Under the pieces are notes generated by a model. The model was given only the letters and a program-made list of their open reading frames with translations. It had not been told where the DNA came from and did no database searches. This document shows, piece by piece, positions 15,753 to 23,149 of a stretch of DNA of 34,670 bases (position 1 is its first letter; every line of letters begins with the position of its first letter). The translations under genes were made by a program, and so were the position numbers. This stretch comes from Mageeibacillus sp. UBA5770 (GTDB taxonomy: Bacteria; Bacillota_A; Clostridia; Saccharofermentanales; Saccharofermentanaceae): assembly GCA_002418705.1 (NCBI GenBank), contig DIEQ01000021.1, positions 1-34,670 on the forward strand, given 5' to 3'.

Positions 15753-17117
15753 TTATTTAATAATAATCTCTTCGCCGATAATCTGTATCTTGTGTCCTTT
15801 TTCCTGCATCTGGAGGGCTTTCTTGACTTTGGTTCCGTAATTGCCGTAGACCCATGCTTCACTGCCCTGTCCGCCTACGATGAGATAGTCGACCTCTTTT
15901 GTGATTTTGGGTATGCAGGAACCGCCGCAGTTTGCTATGTGTTTTTCGACATCTGCTTTTGAACCGATATTAAAGTTGCCTGTCAGGCAGCATGTTGTTC
16001 CGGATAAGATTATACCGCAGGAATTGGATTGGGTGGGTGTCAGGAATTGCCCGAAGATCTCTTGGAGTCTTTCTTCTTCCTCGTGGTCAATGATACCGTC
16101 TGCAAGTGACTGGGTGAGGACTTCAAATATTTTATCAAAGGGATAGTTGCCCTTTAGGCTGTCATGACTTTGCATCCAGCGATACAGGGCGTCTGCCTCT
16201 ATTACGTTGATTAAGGAATCGCTGACAATGCCTTTCACGATACCCATGAGAATTTGCATGGATAGCGTTGCATCTGTATAACACGCTGATTTTGCATGCA
16301 TTCCGATCAGATGCAGCAGGCTATCGTATTCCGTCTTTGCTAGAACACCATCTTCCAATACGGAATCAAGGGCGCGGAAGCAATCATTGAATTTTTCATC
16401 TTTTTTGTATGCTTTGTTTTCATACATCCACTCAAAAAGGGCCGTATGCTCTTTTGGCGTGATGATTTGATCGCATCCGATTCCCCACAAAATGCCATAT
16501 AGAATATTCATTGATTTCTGCAGGGTCGACGGCTTAGCCGAATGTTCTGCAGCCGTTGGCTCAAAGCGATATGATTTAATATCCGTATCATCAATATCAT
16601 ATAATTCGATGAGTTTTTCGAAAAGCGCATGACAGGCATTGGTATCGCACAACGCATTATGGTGATCCTGAAGTCCGATGTCGAACCCGCTGCATAATGC
16701 GGCAAGACCATATCCGCTATAGTCTTCTCTTGCGATATGGCGTCTGGCTTTTTCCATCGTACAGATGTATGACATGTCCGGCACAGGTATATCGTGATCG
16801 GTCAATGTTTTGGCTATGACGCTGAGGTCGAAGCGTGCGTTGTGGGCCAGTAATACACCGTTCGTAAAAAAGTCGGAGATCTCCTCCCAAACAAGATTGA
16901 ATGTCGGGGCTGCTTCGACCATCCTGGGTGTGATGTGATGAATATCTATGTTGGTATTATCAAAACAAGCCATCGGATTTACAAGATATTCCCTGCAAAA
17001 AACGACTTCCCTTTTTTCTACATGTACGACGGCAATTGAACAGATTGAATTATTCCTGGAGTTGGGCGTCTCAACGTCTACGACAGTATATGATTCGAAA
17101 AGATTGCTTAAGATCAT
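15753..17117 (-). CDS. DEDDh 3'-5' exonuclease with duplicated middle region and BRCT domain
   Basis: A 454-residue protein. Residues 10-175 are a DnaQ/PolC-type exonuclease: TVVDVETPN (ExoI, with the D-x-E pair), LLAHNARFDLSVI (ExoII) and DHHNALCDTNACHALFEKL (ExoIII, H...D). Residues about 205-365 contain two similar helical repeats, MNILYGILWGIGCDQIITPKE and MQILMGIVKGIVSDSLINVIE, each followed by a W-M segment, a D/E-rich stretch and L.DG. The C-terminus (about 370-454) is a BRCT domain: GTTCCLTGNFNIGSKADVEKHIANCGG, then VDYLIVGG. It likely trims or proofreads DNA and binds protein or DNA ends through BRCT. The Thr-Gly of the usual ETTG is ETPN here. A SIMPL-domain gene ends 19 bp upstream. 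Confidence 0.92.
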   Translation of the reverse strand: MILSNLFESYTVVDVETPNSRNNSICSIAVVHVEKREVVFCREYLVNPMACFDNTNIDIHHITPRMVEAAPTFNLVWEEISDFFTNGVLLAHNARFDLSVIAKTLTDHDIPVPDMSYICTMEKARRHIAREDYSGYGLAALCSGFDIGLQDHHNALCDTNACHALFEKLIELYDIDDTDIKSYRFEPTAAEHSAKPSTLQKSMNILYGILWGIGCDQIITPKEHTALFEWMYENKAYKKDEKFNDCFRALDSVLEDGVLAKTEYDSLLHLIGMHAKSACYTDATLSMQILMGIVKGIVSDSLINVIEADALYRWMQSHDSLKGNYPFDKIFEVLTQSLADGIIDHEEEERLQEIFGQFLTPTQSNSCGIILSGTTCCLTGNFNIGSKADVEKHIANCGGSCIPKITKEVDYLIVGGQGSEAWVYGNYGTKVKKALQMQEKGHKIQIIGEEIIIK

Positions 17118-17136
17118 ATGTTTGTCCTCTTCATAT

Positions 17137-17793
17137 TCATACGATCCCCCACACCAATGTCACCGTATCGGACACCTGTATGTCTTCGGGCTCGATGTCG
17201 ACGAAGCTGTCCCCGGGGGAGCAGCTTTGTCTGGCGTTGAGCCATTGGGGATGGGTGCGGGAGTATAGGTCGATGTCGCTCAGGTTATAGTCGATGGTCT
17301 GAATCGGACCGAGGGTGACGCCTGAGGCTTCGGTGAGGATTTCTGCTGTTTGTCGGGCGTTCCGGGTCGCGTCGCGCAGTAGCTCGGCGGTGATTCTGTC
17401 GGTGTCGGCGACGCCGAAGCGGACGGAGAATTCCGGTTTGACTTCGGATATGGAGAGGGTGGTGAGGACGCTGCCGAGCATCTTCATGTCCATCGGGAAC
17501 TGTAATTTGAGGTGGTGACCGCATTCATAACCGGCGAAGACGGTTTTTTCGACATCTTTGTGCTCCTTCAGGTGATCGAACTGGGTGTCAATACCAAAGC
17601 TTTCTGTTTTGAGGTTATTCATATCCATGCCGCATTTATCGATGGCTTTGCGGAGACTGTCTAATTGCAGACTAGCTGTTTCCATGGTCTTTTCGTAGCT
17701 CTTATTGGCGGACTTAATATGTATGTCCAGTGTGATCTGATCCGGTTTGGCAGTGACTTTGCCAACTCCTTTTACTGTGATGATGCGCTCCAT
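17137..17793 (-). CDS. SIMPL-domain protein (DUF541)
   Basis: A 218-residue protein with the SIMPL signature: ITVKGVGKVTAKPDQITLDIHIKS at the N-terminus (family form V.G.G.v...PD...), a SFGIDTQFDH segment and a C-terminal VSDTVTLVWGI strand. Many relatives are secreted and form large rings; this one has no signal peptide, so it should be cytoplasmic, as is common in Firmicutes. Function unknown. AAGAAGG precedes the ATG. It ends 19 bp before the exonuclease gene and may be co-transcribed with it. Confidence 0.88.
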   Translation of the reverse strand: MERIITVKGVGKVTAKPDQITLDIHIKSANKSYEKTMETASLQLDSLRKAIDKCGMDMNNLKTESFGIDTQFDHLKEHKDVEKTVFAGYECGHHLKLQFPMDMKMLGSVLTTLSISEVKPEFSVRFGVADTDRITAELLRDATRNARQTAEILTEASGVTLGPIQTIDYNLSDIDLYSRTHPQWLNARQSCSPGDSFVDIEPEDIQVSDTVTLVWGIV

Positions 17794-17981
17794 GGATTAC
17801 CTTCTTTCGATTGACTATTATACGCGGCGGCAGATGCGGCATCGGATATACCAGCCAGCACGTGTTCGCATTTATATTTATTATATACTAATCTATTCGA
17901 GGTAACAGTCCCGTAAAAAGAATAGCTGCCCTGATTTTTGTCACATGCCGCCACTGTGTTGATTACAATTCCATTTGACAT
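17772..17981 (-). CDS. Possible small ORF before the SIMPL gene
   Basis: A 69-codon frame beginning MSNGIVINTVAACDKNQGSY and ending GNPWSASSQ, overlapping the SIMPL start by 22 bp and starting 7 bp after the lipoprotein stop. Its ribosome site is weak (AGAAG), composition is unremarkable, and I recognise no family. It fills an otherwise empty gap of about 195 bp. It may be real, a remnant, or chance. Confidence 0.3.
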   Translation of the reverse strand: MSNGIVINTVAACDKNQGSYSFYGTVTSNRLVYNKYKCEHVLAGISDAASAAAYNSQSKEGNPWSASSQ

Positions 17982-17988
17982 CTTCTAA

Positions 17989-19419
17989 TTACGGAATCAG
18001 GTTGTATCCAGGGGGGGTGTCACTTTTCAGATAATCTGTATAGTAACCCCATTCTGCTCCTGAAATTATGATCGAATAGTCTTCAGTCTCGAAGTAACCC
18101 ATGTCTCCTGATTCTGTGACAAAATAGACTTTACTAAAATAGTCTGTCTCTGTAGTTTCGATTACTGTTCCGACAGATAGAGTGCCTTCACGAGCGGTAC
18201 CGTCACTATCCAGGAAAATGGCATCCATTGGTGCAATGACAGTGAATTTCTCGAGGAAGGCGAACCGCTGTGTCGTTGTCGTCAGCTCATAGGATTCATC
18301 GGCGGAGAATTCTCTTGTAATATACCGGCTGTCAATAAAGGATGCGACGGTGGTGAATGTGATTATGTTGTCCGCCACGCAGCATAGTTGTTTGAATGGA
18401 ATTTCCTTGATGATCCATCCATGATCATATCGCACCCACAGTGACGGGGCGAGTTCATCAATGCCCGGTGCCATAGCTCCGAATGAAAAGAGAAAGTCCA
18501 TTGAAGAGTCCTCTTTATTCACATCGAAGACATACACGCCGATCGGATATATATCCGTTGATACGTTTGTGAGAAGATAGGTTTTTGAGCCGCCGTTAAG
18601 CGTGATATTCCGATTCACGTCATAACACAGGGCGTCCATGACCCCGTCCTTGTTAACATCTACTTCAATTTCTATCGGAACTCTGGGCGATCTCGATAAA
18701 TAGTGTGTTCTGTCATACGCATATTCAAACGAATACCAGAGGACATTATCCCATTGCCGGTATGCGGGGGTTTCCTGTGCACGGACCCGGACAAGGTTTT
18801 CCTGATTTTTAACGGCGTCTTCGCAATCCAGGTAGACAGCATATTCGGTACACTCATATCCGGATTCCAGGTTAACTGAAGTTATCTCATACTCTCCAAA
18901 ATAAAGTGTATTGAATACACGCCATACGCTGTAATCAGCATCAAAATAAAAGACGAGCGACAGATCATATTCCGAAAATGTGTAATAGATATAATCGCCG
19001 CTTTTTCCTTCGTCCAGTCCGGATAATGTGTAGTAGTCTGCGCCGTTGTCGAAAGTCTTGTAATAGGCCCGCAATTCGTCGTTTTGCTCGTCATATGTAA
19101 AAAGAGGCGCCGACATGATTTCTTCGGGCTTTGTGACAGGCTGTGAATCCGATGCGGCTGTAGCTTCTTCCGTCTCCGTTGAAAGCTGAGGTTCTGATGA
19201 TGTCTGTGACTCTAATGACGGCTGCGCCTCTTCAGAAGCTGATTGTGGTTCTGATTTGAGGGTAATTGAAGATAAGGTGGTAGAATCCGGTATGTCTTCT
19301 CCTGGAGTCGTATCGCAGCCCGATACTATTAGCATTAGGACAAGCAGGACTGGCATCAATAATTTCGCAATAAAGTGAACGCTACAGATACGAGTCGGCT
19401 TTGGTCCTTTAACTTGCAT
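17989..19419 (-). CDS. Secreted lipoprotein of unknown function
   Basis: A 476-residue protein. A basic N-terminus and hydrophobic stretch (LLMPVLLVLMLIVSGC) end in an SGC lipobox with Cys near residue 35, so it should be lipidated and held on the outer face of the membrane. Residues about 40-105 are a Ser/Thr/Glu-rich linker. The body has no family I can name; it contains DVNKDGVMD, a Ca-binding loop of EF-hand/dockerin type (DxNxDGxxD), as in VCBS/FG-GAP-like secreted proteins. The C-terminal 70 residues (FTVIAPMDAIFLDSDGT, then a TVIETT element) resemble an SH3-like bacterial domain. A 9-bp-arm inverted repeat sits just upstream. Confidence 0.82.
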   Translation of the reverse strand: MQVKGPKPTRICSVHFIAKLLMPVLLVLMLIVSGCDTTPGEDIPDSTTLSSITLKSEPQSASEEAQPSLESQTSSEPQLSTETEEATAASDSQPVTKPEEIMSAPLFTYDEQNDELRAYYKTFDNGADYYTLSGLDEGKSGDYIYYTFSEYDLSLVFYFDADYSVWRVFNTLYFGEYEITSVNLESGYECTEYAVYLDCEDAVKNQENLVRVRAQETPAYRQWDNVLWYSFEYAYDRTHYLSRSPRVPIEIEVDVNKDGVMDALCYDVNRNITLNGGSKTYLLTNVSTDIYPIGVYVFDVNKEDSSMDFLFSFGAMAPGIDELAPSLWVRYDHGWIIKEIPFKQLCCVADNIITFTTVASFIDSRYITREFSADESYELTTTTQRFAFLEKFTVIAPMDAIFLDSDGTAREGTLSVGTVIETTETDYFSKVYFVTESGDMGYFETEDYSIIISGAEWGYYTDYLKSDTPPGYNLIP

Positions 19420-19429
19420 AACGAGCCCT

Positions 19430-19458
19430 CACTTTATAAAAAATATAACTATAAAGTG
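19430..19458. promoter_or_regulatory. Inverted repeat upstream of the lipoprotein gene
   Basis: CACTTTATA, 11-bp spacer, TATAAAGTG: perfect 9-bp arms beginning 11 bp before the lipoprotein ATG. It overlaps the likely promoter/ribosome-site region, so it is a candidate operator. There is no T-tract typical of a terminator. Confidence 0.45.
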
Positions 19459-19508
19459 ATTGTATATAAGTTAAATATTAAAATCAACATTATTTGATTT
19501 AATATATT

Positions 19509-20060
19509 TTACACGGTATAAAGCACCATGTGTGCAATCGCAGCTTCTTCGCCGGAGTTATGATAGGAGTGGCTTACATCTGCTTTGAAGCGGATGCTCT
19601 CCCCTTTTTGCACGGTGTATTCATCATCGGCAGAACGGATGGTCAGCTGTCCGGAAAGGACGGTGACGAATTCGGCTGTTCCTTTCATGTGCGGTTCGGA
19701 ATTCCAGTAGGCACCTTTTTCGACCTCCACATAGTAGACGGCGAATTTGCGGTTCTCGTCGTCCGGGAAGATGGAGTAGTTTCTGACCCGGCCGTTATCT
19801 TCGAGTATGGGCTCAATATCTGCTGTCTTAATGATTTCGAAATCCTGCTTGGGACGCAGCGTCAGAGCGTCAAAGGGGACCTTCATGCCGTTGGCTATTT
19901 TCCATAGGGTGGAGATGGTCGGGTTGCCTTCGCCGCGCTCGATCTGGGCGAGCATGCTCTTGCTGACCCCGCTGACACGGGAGAGCTCTTCCATGCTCAG
20001 GCGGTTCTTTTCGCGAAGGTTCTTTATGTTTACAGCAACGGTCTGATTCATTGTATCCAT
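19509..20060 (-). CDS. XRE-cupin transcriptional regulator, likely controlling azlCD
   Basis: A 183-residue protein. Residues 10-65 are an XRE helix-turn-helix (NIKNLREKNRLSMEELSRVSGVSKSMLAQIERGEGNPTISTLWKIANG). Residues 105-183 are a cupin_2 domain (PHMKGTAEFVTVLSGQLTI, then SIRFKADVSHSYHN), the sensor part of this regulator class. It is divergent from azlC, and four similar 13-bp boxes at about 21-bp spacing cover the azlC promoter between them. XRE-cupin proteins beside AzlCD are a known arrangement, so regulation of branched-chain amino-acid export is likely; the ligand is not known. Confidence 0.92.
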   Translation of the reverse strand: MDTMNQTVAVNIKNLREKNRLSMEELSRVSGVSKSMLAQIERGEGNPTISTLWKIANGMKVPFDALTLRPKQDFEIIKTADIEPILEDNGRVRNYSIFPDDENRKFAVYYVEVEKGAYWNSEPHMKGTAEFVTVLSGQLTIRSADDEYTVQKGESIRFKADVSHSYHNSGEEAAIAHMVLYTV

Positions 20061-20075
20061 TGTTTCGATCTCCTA

Positions 20076-20104
20076 TTGACATTATATCGTACGGAAACTA
20101 TTAT
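20076..20104 (+). promoter_or_regulatory. azlCD promoter
   Basis: TTGACA (20076-20081), 17 bp, TATTAT (20099-20104): near-consensus sigma-A promoter about 115 bp before the azlC start. The first two regulator boxes overlap its spacer and -10. Confidence 0.75.
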
Positions 20105-20158
20105 TATATCGTTCGAGCCTGCGATACATTGTTCGTTTTGTTGTATTATATCGTTCGG
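20081..20158. promoter_or_regulatory. Four phased direct repeats over the azlCD promoter
   Basis: Boxes related to ATTATATCGTTCG begin at 20081 (ATTATATCGTACG), 20103 (ATTATATCGTTCG), 20123 (GATACATTGTTCG, degenerate) and 20145 (ATTATATCGTTCG). Spacings of 22, 20 and 22 bp place them on one face of the DNA helix. This is what cooperative binding sites for the adjacent XRE-cupin regulator would look like. Confidence 0.75.
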
Positions 20159-20225
20159 TCAGGGCAAAGTAAAGAGCTGGCGTCTTGGAGTCAAGTCTTG
20201 GTGTGACGTCTTGGAGGGAACTGGA

Positions 20226-20918
20226 ATGAATAGACTTTTTCGTTTTGTATTCGTGAGAACCATGCCGGTCATGTTCGCGTTTCTTTTTCTGGGGATTGCC
20301 TTCGGGCTTCTGCTGGAACGCGCGGGATACAATTTTCTGTGGGCGCTCTTTATCAGCACGTTTGTATATGCTGGCTCGATGCAGTTTGTGCTGATTCCTT
20401 TTCTCGGAAGCAGCATGGGAATTATCGCCGTCATACTGATGACTCTGTCGATTAACAGCCGCCATATGTTTTACGGACTGTCTTTTATCGAGAAGTTCAA
20501 GAGCATGGGCAAGGCTTATCCGTATATGATTTTCTCGCTGACGGACGAGACGTATTCGCTTCTGTGCAGCACCAAGGTTCCCGAGGGTATGAACGAAAAC
20601 AAGGTGTTCTTCTTCATCTCGCTCTTTAATCATGTGTACTGGGTGACGGGCTCGGTGCTCGGCGCACTCATCGGCGGGATGATTACTTTTGATACAACCG
20701 GAATTGATTTCGCGATGACGGCGCTTTTCGTCGTGATCTTTGTCGAGCAGTGGCTGGCGGCGAGGACGCATATTCCGGCGATTATCGGGATTGTCTGCGG
20801 GATCGTCTCCCTGCTGATTTTCGGGCCGGCCAACTTTATCCTGCCTGCGCTGATCGTGTCCATCGCGATACTCTTAGCCGGCAAAAATCTCATCCGCGCA
20901 AAGGAGGCCAGAACATAA
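20226..20918 (+). CDS. azlC: AzlC family branched-chain amino-acid exporter, large subunit
   Basis: A 230-residue polytopic membrane protein. MPVMFAFLFLGIAFGLLLERAGY and the following FVYAGSMQFVLIPFL are AzlC hallmarks (P..f.y...G.afG, then y.GasQf), with SINSRHMFYGLSF after the third helix and several further hydrophobic helices to the end. With AzlD it exports branched-chain amino acids or analogues. The frame is open from 20076, but the ATG at 20226 has GGAGGG 7 nt upstream and matches the family start. The stop overlaps the AzlD ATG by one base. A decayed partial copy of this gene lies at 24053-24183. Confidence 0.92.
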   Translation: MNRLFRFVFVRTMPVMFAFLFLGIAFGLLLERAGYNFLWALFISTFVYAGSMQFVLIPFLGSSMGIIAVILMTLSINSRHMFYGLSFIEKFKSMGKAYPYMIFSLTDETYSLLCSTKVPEGMNENKVFFFISLFNHVYWVTGSVLGALIGGMITFDTTGIDFAMTALFVVIFVEQWLAARTHIPAIIGIVCGIVSLLIFGPANFILPALIVSIAILLAGKNLIRAKEART

Positions 20919-21247
20919 TGGGTATTCCATATGAAGTCGTTATCATACTGACCGTTGCTGCCTGCACCTTTGCGACAAGGCTCTTCCCGTTCGCACTGTT
21001 CGGGCGCAAGCAGAGTCCGCATCCGCTCGTTGCCTATATCGGCTGCCTCCTGCCTCCGGCGGTCATGGCCATACTGATTGTGTATTGCCTCAAGACCGTG
21101 AGCTTCACAGTGATCCCGTCCTTTGTCCCGCAGTTCATCGGCGTTGCGATTGTTGCCGTGCTTCATGTATGGAAAAGAAACTTCCTCCTGAGCATCGGTG
21201 TCGGGACGGTTTGCTATATGGCGCTGGTGCAGGCTGTTTTTAGGTAA
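20918..21247 (+). CDS. azlD: AzlD family branched-chain amino-acid exporter, small subunit
   Basis: A 109-residue protein with about four hydrophobic helices. ATRLFPFALFGRK is the AzlD signature (TR..P......), followed by the conserved GCLLPPAVMAILIVYCLK. It starts on the last base of the azlC stop (TAATG), with AAGGAGG at 20901-20907, giving tight translational coupling to AzlC, its obligate partner. The open frame extends upstream inside azlC, but that part is not coding. Confidence 0.92.
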   Translation: MGIPYEVVIILTVAACTFATRLFPFALFGRKQSPHPLVAYIGCLLPPAVMAILIVYCLKTVSFTVIPSFVPQFIGVAIVAVLHVWKRNFLLSIGVGTVCYMALVQAVFR

Positions 21248-21282
21248 AACAAAATTTTCTTTGATACTTTGGCTACATCCTA

Positions 21283-21311
21283 TTGTATAACCTTCAAAAT
21301 CGTGCTACGAT
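21283..21311 (+). promoter_or_regulatory. Candidate promoter of the HigA-ImmA gene
   Basis: TTGTAT (21283-21288), 17 bp, TACGAT (21306-21311). The palindrome at 21315-21331 lies at the expected transcription start. Confidence 0.5.
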
Positions 21312-21314
21312 TTA

Positions 21315-21331
21315 TTTACCAAGTTGGTAAA
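21315..21331. promoter_or_regulatory. Palindromic operator before the HigA-ImmA gene
   Basis: TTTACCAA-G-TTGGTAAA, a perfect 17-bp inverted repeat, 13 bp before the ATG and 3 bp after the -10 box. Operators of this type are usual for autoregulating HigA-type antitoxins. Confidence 0.65.
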
Positions 21332-21344
21332 TGCGGAGTGCAAC

Positions 21345-22439
21345 ATGAATAATAAATATAGTTTAGATTATGCTGTTCACCCCGGGGAATATATTGAAGA
21401 ACTGCTTGAGTCAAATGAGATGACGCAGACTGACCTTGCTGTAAGAATGCATATTTCGACGAAGCATTTAAACCAGATCATTAAGGGTAAGGCAAAAATC
21501 TCGTCCGCGACGGCACTAGCTTTGGAAGCAGTTCTGGATCGTCCCGCGCAATACTGGATTTCTCTGCAGGCCAAGTATGATGAGTTTACCGCAAGAAAAG
21601 AACAGGAAGCTGCATTGATGACAGATAAGGATTGGATTTCTTCTTTTGATTATTCTTTTCTTGCAGCGGAAAATTACGTTGCCCAAACGAGAAGCCTTGT
21701 CGAGAAAGGTAATAATTTGCTGCGATTCTTCCAAGTCGCATCTGTTGAAGCATGGAAAGATGTATGGGTATTCAATGCGCGTAATATTTATTGCAGAAGT
21801 GCTGCTCATACAGACAGTGATGTTAAGTTGGAGACATATGCCGGTCTGGCTGCCTGGATTCGGATCGGTCAATTACAGGGTGAACCGCAGGTATTGGATT
21901 ATCCTGTTTTTCACAGCCAGAAACTGAGCCGTGCCGTCCCCTCGCTTCGGGCGATAACTTTTCTTTCTAATCCGGATGAAATTGTTGCGGCTGTGTCAAA
22001 ACAGCTAAAAGGAGCTGGTGTCCTGGTACAGTATGTTAAACCTATCAAAGGAATGCGGACTTATGCGGCTTCTTTTATGATACGTTCGGGACAGGTTGCG
22101 TGCATCCAGCTTTCAGGCCGAGGCAAAACGGGTGATCAGCTTTTCTTTTCTCTTTTTCACGAAATCAACCACTTGTTAAACAGAGAAACCAGCCAGGGAT
22201 TTCTTATCGGAGCAACAAAGGGTTCTAATGAGGAAAACGATGCGGATGGATTCGCAGGTGATTTAATGATTCCTCCACAGGAATATGCAAACTTTCTGAG
22301 TACAACGATAACGGCCGATAGTATACTTGCTTTTTCGGCAAAAATCCGCATCCACCCCGGCATTGTTGTAGGCAGGCTCCAGCACGAAAAGAAAATTGAA
22401 TTCAGTCAATTCAATCATCTTAAAATAGCGTGGAAGTGA
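21345..22439 (+). CDS. HigA-like XRE antitoxin fused to an ImmA/IrrE metallopeptidase
   Basis: A 364-residue fusion. Residues 10-75 are a HigA-type helix-turn-helix: HPGEYIEELLESNEMTQTDLAVRMHISTKHLNQIIKGKAKIS. Residues about 225-340 are an ImmA/IrrE domain with the zinc-peptidase motif FHEINHLL (HExxH) and the downstream ENDADGFAGDLMIPP acidic segment (E...D/A.FA..LL.P). The same combination occurs in regulators that cleave repressors or antitoxins under stress. The ATG at 21345 is favoured over 21324 by a GGAG site and by the family start. No toxin gene is adjacent; what follows is a scrap of another HigA tail, so it may be an orphan antitoxin/regulator. Confidence 0.9.
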   Translation: MNNKYSLDYAVHPGEYIEELLESNEMTQTDLAVRMHISTKHLNQIIKGKAKISSATALALEAVLDRPAQYWISLQAKYDEFTARKEQEAALMTDKDWISSFDYSFLAAENYVAQTRSLVEKGNNLLRFFQVASVEAWKDVWVFNARNIYCRSAAHTDSDVKLETYAGLAAWIRIGQLQGEPQVLDYPVFHSQKLSRAVPSLRAITFLSNPDEIVAAVSKQLKGAGVLVQYVKPIKGMRTYAASFMIRSGQVACIQLSGRGKTGDQLFFSLFHEINHLLNRETSQGFLIGATKGSNEENDADGFAGDLMIPPQEYANFLSTTITADSILAFSAKIRIHPGIVVGRLQHEKKIEFSQFNHLKIAWK

Positions 22440-22440
22440 A

Positions 22441-22479
22441 ACCTCCAGCAGCAAAGAAATTCATATCGAACTTCGTTAA
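22441..22479 (+). pseudogene. Remnant of a HigA-type C-terminus (13 codons)
   Basis: Directly after the HigA-ImmA stop, in another frame, the bases read TSSSKEIHIELR then TAA. KEIHIELR plus stop is the exact end of the second HigA-like remnant at 24232-24429. With only 8 informative residues it is short, but the shared tail and stop make coincidence unlikely. Confidence 0.5.
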
Positions 22480-22519
22480 AATTGGAATTTTTTATAATTG
22501 ACATGCAAAAATATGGTTC

Positions 22520-23128
22520 TCAACTATCCAGAATTGTATACAGCACTTTAACAAATTCATCTTGAAAGGCAATTTTTAGTGTTTCCTCCGGCAATTCGAA
22601 TTCCAGAAGAAATTTATCCATGAGAACAGCTGAAAGAACCATTGGCAGCGTATTAAAGAGAATCAGTTTGAATAGCTTCTCTGCATCTTCTTTTTCGAGC
22701 CATTTTGATTCAGCGTGCCCGTTCCTGTCTGCAATGAGCAGCTCAAAAAAGGGCATGGAAATCTTAATAATCTTGGAAAATATCTCTTCATCCTTTATTC
22801 CCTTCATAATGATGAAGAGTCCGATTTCCTTATTTTCCCTCCACATATTCATCATTTTTCCAACATGGTCATTCATGCTTACAGGTGTTGAGTTATCACC
22901 TGGTTCAAGCCTCAATTCCACCATAATATTATCCAAAAGCATGCTGACCAATTGCAAAATAATGGATTCTTTGCTGTCAAAGTGATAATAAATCATAGCT
23001 TTTGTAATGCCTGCTTTTTCAGCAATTTCGTCAACGCCGGTATTATCAATTCCTTTTTCATTAAATAATGTACGGGCAGCTTCCAGAATTTTATTTTTGG
23101 TCTTTATACCCATATTATTTTTCGCCAT
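22520..23128 (-). CDS. TetR/AcrR family transcriptional regulator
   Basis: A 202-residue protein. KILEAARTLFNEKGIDNTGVDEIAEKAGITKAMIYYHFDSKESII is a textbook TetR helix-turn-helix. The helical C-terminal domain has no recognised ligand signature. It is the second gene after an EFR1-type ferredoxin-flavodoxin gene (21-bp gap) and would be transcribed from the promoter at 24015-24042, which is covered by an inverted repeat. Feedback control of the pair is the simplest reading. Confidence 0.92.
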   Translation of the reverse strand: MAKNNMGIKTKNKILEAARTLFNEKGIDNTGVDEIAEKAGITKAMIYYHFDSKESIILQLVSMLLDNIMVELRLEPGDNSTPVSMNDHVGKMMNMWRENKEIGLFIIMKGIKDEEIFSKIIKISMPFFELLIADRNGHAESKWLEKEDAEKLFKLILFNTLPMVLSAVLMDKFLLEFELPEETLKIAFQDEFVKVLYTILDS

Positions 23129-23149
23129 ATCAGCCTCTTTTCGTATGAA

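Noticed and set aside
20082..20771. 229-codon open frame on the minus strand
   Set aside because: Antisense to azlC; very Arg/His-rich and low-complexity, the usual look of a shadow frame over a membrane protein gene.
20630..21166. 178-codon minus-strand frame over azlC/azlD
   Set aside because: Shadow of two well-supported AzlC/AzlD genes with correct starts and coupling.
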